From Clostridia bacterium (GTDB lineage Bacteria; Bacillota; Clostridia; Oscillospirales; CAG-272): 19,045 nt of DNA. Each line of letters opens with the position of its first letter. Position 1 is the first letter of the stretch. The stretch covers positions 1 to 19,045 of the forward strand of contig JAFYRH010000193.1 in assembly GCA_017559555.1 (NCBI GenBank). Reading direction: 5' to 3'. Positions 6,599-15,742 of this stretch are shown here, in pieces. The translations under genes and the position numbers were made by a program. The notes under the pieces were generated by a model. The model was not told the origin of the DNA, searched no databases, and saw only the letters and a program-made list of their open reading frames with translations.

Positions 6599-9500
6599 TT
6601 AGTCTTTTGTTTTGATAATTTTAACGGGTTTGATAACTTTGATTCTAAGCATAGGTGCCACGAGAGCAATTAAAGCCAAAACACAAACAAGTATGCAGTT
6701 ATCACGTACAATTCCCTTTTGGAAAGTCAAAAAATCAAGATCCAATACAACTCGTTCGGTCAAGTTTTTAAGGGAGTCGATCAATATGTCGTTGGCAAGA
6801 TCAATAAAGTAGTAATACCCTACAGAGGAAAGAACACACGTGAAAACGGCAATCAAAACAATTTGCAAACCAAACACGGTTGCAATGGTTCCGTTTTGTG
6901 TACCCAATGCTTTGAGAATACCGATTTCGTGCATTTTATCCTTGATCATACGAGTAGAGAAATTGATCAGGATGAAAACAACGCCTACACAAAGAACGAT
7001 CGCGATCAGTTCAAAAATAGGAATGAATACATCTACTGCCTTGGTCATTGTATGAATGCCTTCAATCATAAAGCTTTGTGGCTCATAATTCAATTTTTGC
7101 ATAATGCTCATTGTGTTTCCAATACCGTCGGCGCCATTCATATAAAGGGCGATCTCTCGAATCGCATCTTTATAGAAGAGGTCGTAAACGTTTTGAGCGG
7201 CAAAAAAGGTGCCCATATTAGAAGAGCTCGAGCTCAAACCGATAATCGTTACTTCTTTTTGGAACAGGGGGGATTGATGTCCTTCATCCTCATAGCCGTA
7301 GTGCGTAAGAGTGACCTTGTGAGGAAGGAATGCATCAATATCATTTACGGTATAGTTGGTTCCAAAGATTTCGTTGTACTTAGCATAGGTCATTATAATA
7401 CAGTCATCCGGAATTTCGTCACCAAACGCCCATTTGGTAGTGATACAATTCATATTTTCATCATAGAACGCGTAATAAGCATACTTTCGCACTGCAATAG
7501 CGGCAAACTCGGTAATGGTTGCGCCGTCCGGAATCTCGATATAATCCGAAACCCAAGATCCTCCCGCTCCACTCGTACCCGTGCTGACAATAGAACCGTC
7601 GAGCGGGTCAAGTCCGATTCCCTGCTTGGATCCACTCTCCGGCTTTTGGAAATTCATCAATTCCGCGGAAATGGGCTCATCGTCATCAAAACGCAAAAGC
7701 GCACATTCCATTTGTGCAACCTCGGGATTGCTAGTTTGATAGTTTTCGAGCTTGTTATTGAATGCTACGCGAATATACTTTGCTCCCTTTGGAATAGTGG
7801 GCAGAGCTTGCGTGTAGAAAAAAGAATTATAAAGCGACGATTGAAACTCTGTAAGATCGGTATAAAATGCTGCCGGATAGATAACCGGATTTGAAGATTC
7901 GATAAAATCCATAACACCGTTGAAGTTGAGGCGATAGTGGGGTGTATAGAATAACATATATGTGTTTTTCAGATCTTCTTCGAAATTGGGATTTGTAGTA
8001 TAACAATATCCCAAAGATGCATATATCTCGTTTGAAAGTTTGTGGAAATCTTCAATTTCGTAAAGATCTGCTTTTTTTATGCTTGTTTTGCCACTAATTT
8101 TGGTCAAAAGGTCACTATAACGCTCCTCGTAATTGGTGTCGATAATGGCATTGATATAACAATACGGCATATATGAGGTTCCTTGATAGTAGTATTTGCC
8201 TAACAGATCCTCATAGGTATGGTTCTTGTATTTAGAGGAAGATACCAAAATTGCATCGGCAATATAGTCGGTAATGGTAATGCCATAAGGCATAAATTTC
8301 TCCAATTTTGCCGCATATGTGACTGTGCCGAATTTATCCTCTAAAAAAGCATCGTCTACAATCAATGTACCAAAGGTTTCGGTAATATACAAACCACTTG
8401 TAAAAAAGTGATTTCCCAACCCCCAATGCAAACCTCTTGCACGAATGGGAAGCGAATAGCTTAACACGGGATAAATATTGCCTTGGTAACCTGCATCGTA
8501 AAGGGCTTGTATATCTCCTTCTTCCACTTCTACGTTGTAGGGTCGACCCAAAGCTTCTCGCATTTCTTCGGTAAGCGACTTGATTAAGAGCATATCGGTT
8601 TGATTGCTTTTTGCCAGCTCCTTGGAAATGGTAGCTCCGGAATCAAAGCCGATGATGGTTTGTGCCAATGCCATAATCACCATAATAACTGCCACCATAA
8701 AGCTTGATAAGGCAATGGCTACAGTTTTGCGCTTAAGAAATTTGCGGCTCAAACGCATTTTTTTGAAAAAGCTGAGTTTTTCTTTTACAATTTCAATAAG
8801 AGTCGATTCATGGTTTTCTTCCCTTGTTTGCACAAATTGACTTTTGCTTTTTACAATTTGACGTGTGCCGTTGGCGTTGATGAGAGCAATATCATTGTCG
8901 CTCAATTCTCTCCCCTCCGGGTAAACCAATACACCGCCCGAAAGCTTGACACCTCCAACAGCACCTAGATCACGGGTATAATCGTCAACCACTCTACCGT
9001 TTGCAAGCTCAATAATGCGATCGGCATACGTGCGTGCCTCGCGTATGTTATGCGAAACAATTAAAATAAGATGCTCGCTGGAAAGCTCGTGTAAAAGCTC
9101 GATGATAGAGGTTGCCGTTTGCGTATCTAAGTTACCGGTTGGCTCATCCGCAAGAATAATGCGCGGTTCCTTTACGATTGCACGTGCAATGGCAACACGT
9201 TGACGTTCGCCGCCGCTAAGCTCGGAAGGATAGCGATTTTCGTATCCTGCAAGGCCTACCCTTGCAAGCGCTCTGCTTACACGGTGCTTATCTCGCATGT
9301 GACGCAAATTCAAGGAGAGGAAAATGTTATCATAAACCGTCAATTCCTCTATCAGATGATAGTCTTGAAAAATAAATCCAAGGTGAGAATTGCGGTAATT
9401 ACACATTTTTCTCTCACTGAGGTGGGAAATATCATTGCCGTCGACCTCGATGGTTCCGCTTGTGATTTTATCCAAACCACCGATAAGATTGAGCAGTGTG

Positions 9501-9637
9501 GACTTGCCGCTACCGCTTTTGCCGAGAACGAAAACAAGCCCTGCATCGGGCAGGGTTAGGTTGACATTATTGAGTGCATAGCATTTTTTATGCCTTTTGG
9601 AGTGATAGACCTTGTTAAGTGATGTGATTTTAATCAT
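6599..9637 (-). CDS. ABC exporter: ATPase fused to FtsX/MacB-type permease with large external domain
   Basis: A 1012-residue fusion. Residues 1-220 are a MacB/LolD-type ATPase with Walker A GKSGSGKST (39-47), signature LSGGERQR (140-147), Walker B IILADE (160-165) and His196. After a linker, the permease has TM1 at about 305-330, then some 535 external residues, then TM2 (about 871-893), TM3 (about 918-940) and TM4 (about 980-998). MHEIGILKALGTQNGTI before TM3 is the hallmark of FtsX permeases. Such proteins use ATP for mechanotransmission or export of peptides or lipids at the envelope. Residues about 600-745 look like an inserted beta-sandwich module (KYIRVAF at 620, WVSDYIEIPDG at 695, YYAFYDEN). 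The gene stands alone with its own promoter; no two-component system is adjacent in the window, so neither substrate nor trigger is indicated. ATG 9637 has only a weak GAGAG ribosome site. Confidence 0.9.
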   Translation of the reverse strand: MIKITSLNKVYHSKRHKKCYALNNVNLTLPDAGLVFVLGKSGSGKSTLLNLIGGLDKITSGTIEVDGNDISHLSERKMCNYRNSHLGFIFQDYHLIEELTVYDNIFLSLNLRHMRDKHRVSRALARVGLAGYENRYPSELSGGERQRVAIARAIVKEPRIILADEPTGNLDTQTATSIIELLHELSSEHLILIVSHNIREARTYADRIIELANGRVVDDYTRDLGAVGGVKLSGGVLVYPEGRELSDNDIALINANGTRQIVKSKSQFVQTREENHESTLIEIVKEKLSFFKKMRLSRKFLKRKTVAIALSSFMVAVIMVIMALAQTIIGFDSGATISKELAKSNQTDMLLIKSLTEEMREALGRPYNVEVEEGDIQALYDAGYQGNIYPVLSYSLPIRARGLHWGLGNHFFTSGLYITETFGTLIVDDAFLEDKFGTVTYAAKLEKFMPYGITITDYIADAILVSSSKYKNHTYEDLLGKYYYQGTSYMPYCYINAIIDTNYEERYSDLLTKISGKTSIKKADLYEIEDFHKLSNEIYASLGYCYTTNPNFEEDLKNTYMLFYTPHYRLNFNGVMDFIESSNPVIYPAAFYTDLTEFQSSLYNSFFYTQALPTIPKGAKYIRVAFNNKLENYQTSNPEVAQMECALLRFDDDEPISAELMNFQKPESGSKQGIGLDPLDGSIVSTGTSGAGGSWVSDYIEIPDGATITEFAAIAVRKYAYYAFYDENMNCITTKWAFGDEIPDDCIIMTYAKYNEIFGTNYTVNDIDAFLPHKVTLTHYGYEDEGHQSPLFQKEVTIIGLSSSSSNMGTFFAAQNVYDLFYKDAIREIALYMNGADGIGNTMSIMQKLNYEPQSFMIEGIHTMTKAVDVFIPIFELIAIVLCVGVVFILINFSTRMIKDKMHEIGILKALGTQNGTIATVFGLQIVLIAVFTCVLSSVGYYYFIDLANDILIDSLKNLTERVVLDLDFLTFQKGIVRDNCILVCVLALIALVAPMLRIKVIKPVKIIKTKD

Positions 9638-9675
9638 AAACGTCTCTCTTTTTTGGTGTTTTTTATTCTGCTTTT

Positions 9676-9704
9676 ATTATAACATATCCTACCAAATTTG
9701 TAAA
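9676..9704 (-). promoter_or_regulatory. Promoter of the ABC exporter gene
   Basis: On the - strand TTTACA (9699-9704), 17 bp, then TATAAT (9676-9681), with TG one base upstream (TGtTATAAT, extended -10). The start would be at about 9669, giving a leader of about 30 nt. It sits just downstream of the V-ATPase operon terminator, so the two units are separate. Confidence 0.8.
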
Positions 9705-9723
9705 TAGAAAAAGCAAATTTGCA

Positions 9724-9764
9724 GAAAAAAGGTCGAACACCGTGTGGGAATTCGACCTTTTTTC
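9724..9764 (-). terminator. Terminator of the V-ATPase operon
   Basis: The perfect 13-bp inverted repeat AAAAAAGGTCGAA (9725-9737) / TTCGACCTTTTTT (9751-9763) lies 7 nt after the last gene of the operon. Read on the - strand the stem ends in six T. The A/T ends make it a possible terminator in both directions. Confidence 0.9.
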
Positions 9765-9769
9765 ATTTT

Positions 9770-10450
9770 TTATGCGTTTTCTTCTTCGTCGTCGCTATCG
9801 CGTTTTTGCGAAAGCTGTGCTTGGAGCATCATATCCTTAACCTTCATCAGTCGGGTCGTGTTACCGCGTTCATTTTCATCAAGCTTCATTTTAATGGTCT
9901 TGATGGTTGCAAGATACTGCGGCATAAGGATATATTCAAGTGCGTTAACACGGCGGCGGGTACGTTCGATTTCCTCAGCGAGGAGCTGTGCTGTTTTTTC
10001 AAGCTCAGCTAAGCGGATCAAGTCCTCGAGAATGCTATTGAGTTCTCGCAAGGAAGAATCCAATTCACCGGACGTAAATGCCATACCGTAGTTATAGCTA
10101 TCGCTTCCCCCCTCTGCGTGTACTCGCAGATGGAATACGGGAACCGTGACGCTCATCATATTTTTATATTCGACGGAGAGCTCGCCCTCCTTTTTGGGAC
10201 AGATGAGGGCTTCCTCCAACATTTTGGGGCTACTGACAGCGCTGGCAACCGTGAAGGATTGGTAAACCTTGCCGAGAGCTTCTTCTACGCGTTCGCGCAG
10301 AGCCTTATCCTCGCGTACAACGTCCAAAAACTGTTTCATCAGTTCGTCGCGCTTATCCTTGAGCAGCTTATGTCCCTTGCGTGCGGTTTGATAGCGTGTT
10401 TGAATACGCTTCATTTCCATACGTGTGGGATTGACTCTCAATTCGGCCAT
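9770..10450 (-). CDS. ntpD: V-type ATPase subunit D (central shaft)
   Basis: A 226-residue protein that forms the long coiled-coil rotor axle of V1, turning inside the A3B3 ring. The N-terminal VNPTRMEMKRIQTRYQTARKGHKLLKDKRDEL is the signature helix of subunit D. The matching C-terminal helix has AEEIERTRRRVNALEYILMPQYLATIKTIKMKLDENER. The middle (about 70-130) is the less helical head. The tail is short and very acidic (SDDEEEN). AGAGGTGA sits about 10 nt before the ATG, 42 nt after the B gene. It is the last gene of the operon. No NtpH- or NtpJ-like gene follows, unlike the full E. hirae operon. Confidence 0.95.
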   Translation of the reverse strand: MAELRVNPTRMEMKRIQTRYQTARKGHKLLKDKRDELMKQFLDVVREDKALRERVEEALGKVYQSFTVASAVSSPKMLEEALICPKKEGELSVEYKNMMSVTVPVFHLRVHAEGGSDSYNYGMAFTSGELDSSLRELNSILEDLIRLAELEKTAQLLAEEIERTRRRVNALEYILMPQYLATIKTIKMKLDENERGNTTRLMKVKDMMLQAQLSQKRDSDDEEENA

Positions 10451-10492
10451 TTTCGTCTGTCACCTCTCTTTCCGTAAGAATTGACCTTGCTA

Positions 10493-11869
10493 TTATGCCT
10501 TCTTCGGCCAGTATTTCTCAATCATTTCGGGCTTAATACGCTTCATTTCGCTCTTAGGCAAAATGGAGAGCAGTTCCCAACCGAGATCCAATGTCTCTTC
10601 GATGGAACGGTTTTCTTCAAAGCCTTGGTTGATATATCTTGCCTCAAATTCATCAGCAAACTGTGCATAGAGACGGTCGATGGGAGAGAGTGCAGCCTCA
10701 CCCAAAACAACCATCAACTCCTTTGCTTCCTTACCGCGTGCATATGCGGCAAAGAGCTGGTTGAGCGTTGCGGAGTGATCCTCGCGAGTCTTGCCTTCAC
10801 CGATCCCCTTATCCTTCAGACGAGAGAGAGACGGCAGAACGTCAACGGGAGGCATATAGCCCTTGCGGTACATTTCACGGGAGAGAATGATTTGTCCCTC
10901 GGTGATATAACCGGTCAAGTCGGGAATGGGGTGTGTTTTATCATCCTCTGGCATCGTCAAGATCGGGATCATGGTGATGGAGCCCTCGGAACCCATTTTA
11001 CGGCCTGCGCGCTCATACAAAGTTGCCAAGTCAGTGTAAAGGTAACCGGGATAACCACGACGTCCGGGAACCTCTTTACGTGCGGCAGAAACCTCACGAA
11101 GTGCCTCGGCATAGTTGGTGATATCGGTGATGATAACCAAAACGTGCATATCACACTCGAATGCAAGATACTCTGCGGCAGTCAATGCCATACGGGGCGT
11201 GGAGATACGCTCAATTGCAGGGTCGGATGCGAGGTTGATAAAGAGTACGGTACGGTCAATTGCACCGGTCTTTTTAAAGTCGGAAATGAAGAAGTCTGCT
11301 TCTTCAAAGGTAATACCTACAGCTGCGAAAACAACTGCAAATTTATCATCGGCATTGCGAACCTTTGCCTGACGGGCGATTTGTGCCGCAAGATTTGCGT
11401 GCGGCAGACCGGAACCCGAGAAAATGGGCAGCTTTTGTCCACGAACGAGGGTGTTGAGTCCATCAATGGTAGAAACACCGGTTTGAATAAACTCGGAGGG
11501 ATAGTAACGCGCGGCAGGATTGATAGGCGTGCCGTTGATATCCAAATTTTTTTCGGGAATGAGGCGTGCACCGCCATCGATCGCTTCGCCCATGCCGTTG
11601 AATACGCGGCCGAGCATATTTTGCGATACGGGAAGCTCTACACCGTGTCCTGTGAAACGAACCTTACTATCTGCCAAGTTGATGCCTGCGGCAGACTCGA
11701 ACAACTGAACGAGTACGTTTCTGCCGTTTACTTCAAGTACGCGACAGCGACGAACTTCACCGTTCGGGAGCTCGATTTCGCCAAGTTCATCATACTTAAC
11801 GCCTTCAACTTGCTTAACAAGCATAAGAGGACCTGCAACTTCTTCGATGGTTCTATATTCTCTGATCAT
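10493..11869 (-). CDS. ntpB: V-type ATPase subunit B (non-catalytic, nucleotide-site partner)
   Basis: A 458-residue V1 stator-ring subunit that alternates with A. It has the normal F/V-ATPase beta-barrel start ([16 protein letters not shown]), and at the P-loop position [11 protein letters not shown] (151-161), the degenerate loop typical of V-type B, which does not hydrolyse ATP. Arg350 in [17 protein letters not shown] is the arginine finger that reaches into the A-subunit site; its number equals the known E. hirae NtpB Arg350. FYEEADFF-type sequence appears as [17 protein letters not shown] lies 8 nt before the ATG, in a 14-nt gap after the A gene, so A and B are likely made in step. Length is typical. 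Confidence 0.97.
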   Translation of the reverse strand: MIREYRTIEEVAGPLMLVKQVEGVKYDELGEIELPNGEVRRCRVLEVNGRNVLVQLFESAAGINLADSKVRFTGHGVELPVSQNMLGRVFNGMGEAIDGGARLIPEKNLDINGTPINPAARYYPSEFIQTGVSTIDGLNTLVRGQKLPIFSGSGLPHANLAAQIARQAKVRNADDKFAVVFAAVGITFEEADFFISDFKKTGAIDRTVLFINLASDPAIERISTPRMALTAAEYLAFECDMHVLVIITDITNYAEALREVSAARKEVPGRRGYPGYLYTDLATLYERAGRKMGSEGSITMIPILTMPEDDKTHPIPDLTGYITEGQIILSREMYRKGYMPPVDVLPSLSRLKDKGIGEGKTREDHSATLNQLFAAYARGKEAKELMVVLGEAALSPIDRLYAQFADEFEARYINQGFEENRSIEETLDLGWELLSILPKSEMKRIKPEMIEKYWPKKA

Positions 11870-11883
11870 TGCCCTGCCCTCCT

Positions 11884-13656
11884 TTACTCAGCATCTACGC
11901 CTGCAATCAGCTTATCCATCTGTGCGGCGATTTCGGCTTTGATAGCCTTGAATTCGTTTTGATAGTTATCGTTTTCAACTGTTTTTGCACGTGCGATTCT
12001 TTCGTGAACGGGCAAAGAACAGATATCCTCGATGTCAGCACCTGCTTCGATTGCTTTGCGTGCGCGATCCTCATAAGTAAAGATCATTTCAAGCATACCG
12101 CATTGCTTATCGAGAGGTGTGTAAGAATCGATATCAAGGAATGCATTTTGTTGCAGGAAGTCCTCTCTGATGGACTGTGCAACGTCGAGGGTGAGTCGGT
12201 CAGAGGGAGACAGAGCATCCATACCGACAAGTTTAACGATTTCTTGCAAGTCTGCTTCAATCTGCAAGGTCTTGAGGCATCTTGCGGTATAATCCATCCA
12301 CGCTTTGGATACGTTTCCTGCGAACCAGCCCGACAAACGGTCACGGTAAAGCGAGTAGGAATTGAGCCAGTTGATTGCCGGGAAGTGACGGCGATATGCC
12401 AAGGATGCATCAAGTCCCCAGAAAACCTTAACGATACGCAAGGTTGCTTGCGTTACGGGTTCGGAGATATCACCGCCTTGCGGAGATACTGCACCGATAG
12501 CGGAAAGCGCGCCTTGACGGCCATCGGCACCGAGACATACCACCTTGCCTGCTCTCTCGTAGAACTGTGCCAAACGAGAGGTGAGGTATGCGGGATAGCC
12601 TTCTTCACCGGGCATTTCTTCAAGACGACCCGACATTTCGCGGAGCGCTTCTGCCCAACGGGATGTGGAGTCTGCGATAACGGCTACGGAGTAACCCATA
12701 TCGCGGAAGTACTCGGCTATGGTAATACCCGTATAAACCGATGCCTCACGTGCGGCAACCGGCATATCGGATGTGTTTGCAATCAGAATGGTACGCTCCA
12801 TAAGGGAACGTCCGGTTTTGGGGTCGGTGAGTTCGGGGAACTCACGCAGAACGTCGGTCATTTCGTTTCCGCGTTCTCCGCAACCGATATAAACTACCAA
12901 ATCAACGTCGCTCCACTTTGCAAGCTGGTGCTGAACAACGGTTTTACCCGAACCGAAAGGACCGGGAACGCAAGCTGTACCGCCCTTTGCAATGGGGAAA
13001 AGCGCGTCGATAACACGTTGACCTGTAATCATGGGGTCAACGGGAGGCAGCTTCTCTTTATAAGGACGCGCTACACGAACAGGCCACTTTTGAATGAGTG
13101 TGATGTTCTCGATAGTGCCATCCTCGTATTTGATTTTACCGATGCGGTCGGTAACCTTAAAGTCACCCTCACGCATTTCAACGATTGTTCCGTGTGTCTT
13201 GGGCGGAACCATAATCTTGTGCAGGATAACTTCGTTTTCTTGAACGGTACCGTAAATATCACCGGGGCCTACCTTATCACCGAATTTAACGGCAGGAACA
13301 AAGCGCCATACGCGGTTTCTATCAAGTGCAGGCACATCAATGCCACGTTGCAGATTGGAACCGAACTTGAGGCGGATTTGCTCCAAGGGACGTTGGATAC
13401 CGTCGTAGATATTGGAGAGAAGACCGGGGCCGAGCTCAACCGACAAAGGTGCTCCCGTGGAAACAACCTTATCACCGCGGCCGATACCTGCGGTCTCTTC
13501 GTATACCTGAATGGATGCGCGGTCGCCGTGCATTTCGATGATTTCACCGATGAGGTTGTTGGAACCTACACGCACAACGTCGAACATATTTGCATTTCTC
13601 ATACCCTCGGCAACCACAAGAGGTCCCGAGACTTTTAGAATTTTTCCTTCTACCAT
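11884..13656 (-). CDS. ntpA: V-type ATPase subunit A (catalytic)
   Basis: A 590-residue catalytic subunit. Walker A is GPFGSGKT at 232-239 with Lys238; the catalytic pair Glu261-Arg262 is in GCGERGNEM. These numbers match those of E. hirae NtpA. The bulge region between about 110 and 190, present in V- but not F-type catalytic subunits, is intact ([17 protein letters not shown]). [31 protein letters not shown] and [14 protein letters not shown] [23 protein letters not shown] are further A-subunit hallmarks. No intein is present. The ribosome site (GAAAGG, about 12 nt from ATG) is weaker than that of B. The gap to the preceding gene is 37 nt with no terminator or promoter seen. Confidence 0.98.
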   Translation of the reverse strand: MVEGKILKVSGPLVVAEGMRNANMFDVVRVGSNNLIGEIIEMHGDRASIQVYEETAGIGRGDKVVSTGAPLSVELGPGLLSNIYDGIQRPLEQIRLKFGSNLQRGIDVPALDRNRVWRFVPAVKFGDKVGPGDIYGTVQENEVILHKIMVPPKTHGTIVEMREGDFKVTDRIGKIKYEDGTIENITLIQKWPVRVARPYKEKLPPVDPMITGQRVIDALFPIAKGGTACVPGPFGSGKTVVQHQLAKWSDVDLVVYIGCGERGNEMTDVLREFPELTDPKTGRSLMERTILIANTSDMPVAAREASVYTGITIAEYFRDMGYSVAVIADSTSRWAEALREMSGRLEEMPGEEGYPAYLTSRLAQFYERAGKVVCLGADGRQGALSAIGAVSPQGGDISEPVTQATLRIVKVFWGLDASLAYRRHFPAINWLNSYSLYRDRLSGWFAGNVSKAWMDYTARCLKTLQIEADLQEIVKLVGMDALSPSDRLTLDVAQSIREDFLQQNAFLDIDSYTPLDKQCGMLEMIFTYEDRARKAIEAGADIEDICSLPVHERIARAKTVENDNYQNEFKAIKAEIAAQMDKLIAGVDAE

Positions 13657-13693
13657 TTTGATGATGAACCTTTCTTACTTTGTCAGTTAAGGC

Positions 13694-14014
13694 TTATTCC
13701 TTGAACAGAATATCAGCACCTACCGCACGCTCTACGGCAGAACGGATATTGTTCATTCCATAGCCGGTAGAGCCGCCCTGCCCCGGCAGAGAAATGACTG
13801 CAGGCAGTGGCATATCTTTATATCGATTCATTTCTTCTTCAATCTGCATCGCGTAATTTTCGGTGATAAAGATGGTAGCGTACGCACCGCTCTTTGCCAT
13901 TGCGTGCAGCTTTTTTGCCGCTTCTTCGGTGCTTTTTACGTCCTCAACCACAAAGCCGAGAGCCATAAAGCCAAGCACCGTGTCACGGTCTCCGATAATT
14001 CCGATTTTATACAT
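13694..14014 (-). CDS. ntpG: V-type ATPase subunit F (E. hirae NtpG)
   Basis: A 106-residue small Rossmann-like subunit that clamps the D shaft. The start YKIGIIGDRDTVLGFMALGF is the family signature, and the end has LPGQGGSTGYGMNNIRSAVERAVGADILF. I chose ATG 14014 because the fold starts exactly there; the reading frame continues 22 codons upstream into subunit C but those residues do not belong to the family. The start overlaps the end of the C gene by 8 nt (ATGTATAA), which implies translational coupling; an AAAGGA lies about 12 nt upstream inside C. Confidence 0.93.
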   Translation of the reverse strand: MYKIGIIGDRDTVLGFMALGFVVEDVKSTEEAAKKLHAMAKSGAYATIFITENYAMQIEEEMNRYKDMPLPAVISLPGQGGSTGYGMNNIRSAVERAVGADILFKE

Positions 14015-14999
14015 AGCTATCACGAATCCTTTCGCGAATCGTTGCGACGGCAATGCCTGCTTCCTTACCGGAAAGCACAATACGGAGATTTTTTACTTCG
14101 TACTCGTGTGCCGCCAAGAATGCTATCATAACCTCAAGTCCCGCGGGAACAAATTTGTTCTCCAAAATGAGAGACATCCAATAGTTATCGGCAAGCTTTT
14201 CGGCAGTGCTCAAAGCACCGTCGCTCATAAGGAACTTTTCGGCAAATGCGGAATATTCCGAATAGCGAACGAGAGCCAGGAGAGCATCCTCACCGTTTGC
14301 CATAGCATCGATCATGCGCTCACGTGTGAGCTTTCCGCCCTCAAGGAATGCCTCGGCAAAAAGGACCTTGCCGACTTCCCCACTCTTCATACGAAGAATG
14401 CGGAGAGCAATCATTGTGTTGAGCAAATCGATTTTGGTTTGCACCAAACGAATGACGAAACCTTCACCCGAAGTCTTTGCGGCTGTGAGCATATCTGCCC
14501 AGCAAGCTTTATCAACAATCAAGTCGATCACTTGCGGATTTTTCGTTTTGGAATATTCATCCATCGCCTCTTGTGCGGCTTTGCACATAGCGGTGGGCAG
14601 TCCCTCATAGTTGCCCGCTTCTACCATTTTCACGATATTTGTGGCAGGAACTGTGCCAAAATCGAAAAGCATAGAAGTGGGATCAATACCGCGCACAAAA
14701 GCTTTTTGCGCCGCTTTGAGGTTGTTGCAATCGTAGGGATAGAGCCACAAACGAAGTGCATCGGAATCGGGGGCAAGTTCTATCAAGCGCGCATATGCGC
14801 CCTTGAGAATGCCCAAAAGTGTTTCCTCACGCATGGGGTTGCCGTCGCTATTGCGAACAATGTTAACGCCCCAATCGGAAAGAAGCTCCCATGCTTCACT
14901 TGTGGTTTTGGTATTCAGCAATCTCTCGATGCGCTCGCGCCCGATGATTGCGTTTTCCAGTGTGCGTATATTGGCACTGCCAAATAAATAGTCAGCCAT
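14007..14999 (-). CDS. ntpC: V-type ATPase subunit C (rotor-to-ring adaptor)
   Basis: A 330-residue all-helical protein of the V-type C / eukaryotic subunit d family, which sits on the K ring and links it to the D/F shaft. The N-terminal LFGSANIRTLENAIIGRERIERLL is typical, as are the internal VDKACWADML and LYPYDCNNLKAAQKA segments; the family folds as three similar helical bundles. Length is typical (about 330-350). AAAGGAG lies 10 nt before the ATG, 20 nt after the E gene. The 3' end overlaps the F gene. Confidence 0.92.
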   Translation of the reverse strand: MADYLFGSANIRTLENAIIGRERIERLLNTKTTSEAWELLSDWGVNIVRNSDGNPMREETLLGILKGAYARLIELAPDSDALRLWLYPYDCNNLKAAQKAFVRGIDPTSMLFDFGTVPATNIVKMVEAGNYEGLPTAMCKAAQEAMDEYSKTKNPQVIDLIVDKACWADMLTAAKTSGEGFVIRLVQTKIDLLNTMIALRILRMKSGEVGKVLFAEAFLEGGKLTRERMIDAMANGEDALLALVRYSEYSAFAEKFLMSDGALSTAEKLADNYWMSLILENKFVPAGLEVMIAFLAAHEYEVKNLRIVLSGKEAGIAVATIRERIRDSYV

Positions 15000-15019
15000 G
15001 ACTTGCGCACTCCTTTGTG

Positions 15020-15703
15020 TTATGCTCTTGCGTCGAACAGTGTGCGTGCCACCTCAGACTCGAGGCCCTCACGCAGCTGTGCGAACAAAATAGCGAGAGA
15101 ACAGTTGGATTCGACGTTGCCACAGCGCAAAACGAGTCCACCGTCAATGTTAGCGGTTTGTGTTGCAAGGGAAAGGCGAGCAAGCTTTTCTGCCGATACT
15201 TTACCTGTCAGATGCTTTTGTACGCCTTCGATTACCGCCTTACCGGAACGGTCGCGGTCGCGCTGATTGAAAACGACTTCATAAACCTCGGGAGCAAGTG
15301 CATCTTCCTCACCGTAAAGGTTACGGCTTGTCTCCTCAGATTCGATTTGCTCGAGAAGTGCCGCCGAGAGAAGTCCAATGAGAATCTCGTTATATTTTTG
15401 AAGTTCCAAATTGCGCGTTTGCTCTAAAACACCTGCAAAAACGCCATCGATGAGGTCACTTTTTGTTTGCAGGAGCAAATTGCGCTTGTTTGTTGCCGCC
15501 GTACTACGGATGCGAGCTACGTATTCCATTCCTCCCTTTTCTGCTTCACCGGAAATTTCGGAACGGATCTTTTCGGCACGCTCGGCATATTCGGCATTGA
15601 TACGGTCGCACTCCGCCTGTGCATCTGCCAAAATCTTATCGGCTTTTGCTTGCGCTTCGGAGAGGATCTTATCGGTAATTTTATTCAGTCCGTTAATTGC
15701 CAT
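15020..15703 (-). CDS. ntpE: V-type ATPase subunit E (peripheral stalk)
   Basis: A 227-residue peripheral-stalk subunit that pairs with the NtpF-type coiled coil to hold the A/B ring still. Residues 1-100 are a long Ala/Lys/Glu-rich helix (ITDKILSEAQAKADKILADAQ); the C-terminal half is the globular head with TANIDGGLVLRCGNVESNCS, the family hallmark, and a final helix rich in Arg/Glu. GGAAGGAGG is immediately upstream of ATG 15703, one of the strongest ribosome sites of the operon, which suits a subunit needed in two or three copies. Confidence 0.93.
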   Translation of the reverse strand: MAINGLNKITDKILSEAQAKADKILADAQAECDRINAEYAERAEKIRSEISGEAEKGGMEYVARIRSTAATNKRNLLLQTKSDLIDGVFAGVLEQTRNLELQKYNEILIGLLSAALLEQIESEETSRNLYGEEDALAPEVYEVVFNQRDRDRSGKAVIEGVQKHLTGKVSAEKLARLSLATQTANIDGGLVLRCGNVESNCSLAILFAQLREGLESEVARTLFDARA

Positions 15704-15742
15704 TGCGGCCTCCTTCCTTTTTGTTTTCGCGTATCAACAGAA

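Noticed and set aside
6719..7894. A 391-codon + strand frame opposite the ABC exporter.
   Set aside because: It is antisense to the external domain and TM region of a clear ABC protein and reads as low-complexity, Asn/Ile-rich sequence with no motif.
10493..11869. Loss of a normal Walker A loop in subunit B, as a possible defect.
   Set aside because: V-type B subunits normally have this degenerate SGSGLPH loop, and the arginine finger Arg350 is intact.
10481..13638. Very long open frames on the + strand opposite the V-ATPase A and B genes (493 and 589 codons).
   Set aside because: They lie entirely antisense to two strongly conserved genes, their translations are Cys/His-rich without recognisable domains, and they have no suitable start context. 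They are codon-bias shadows.
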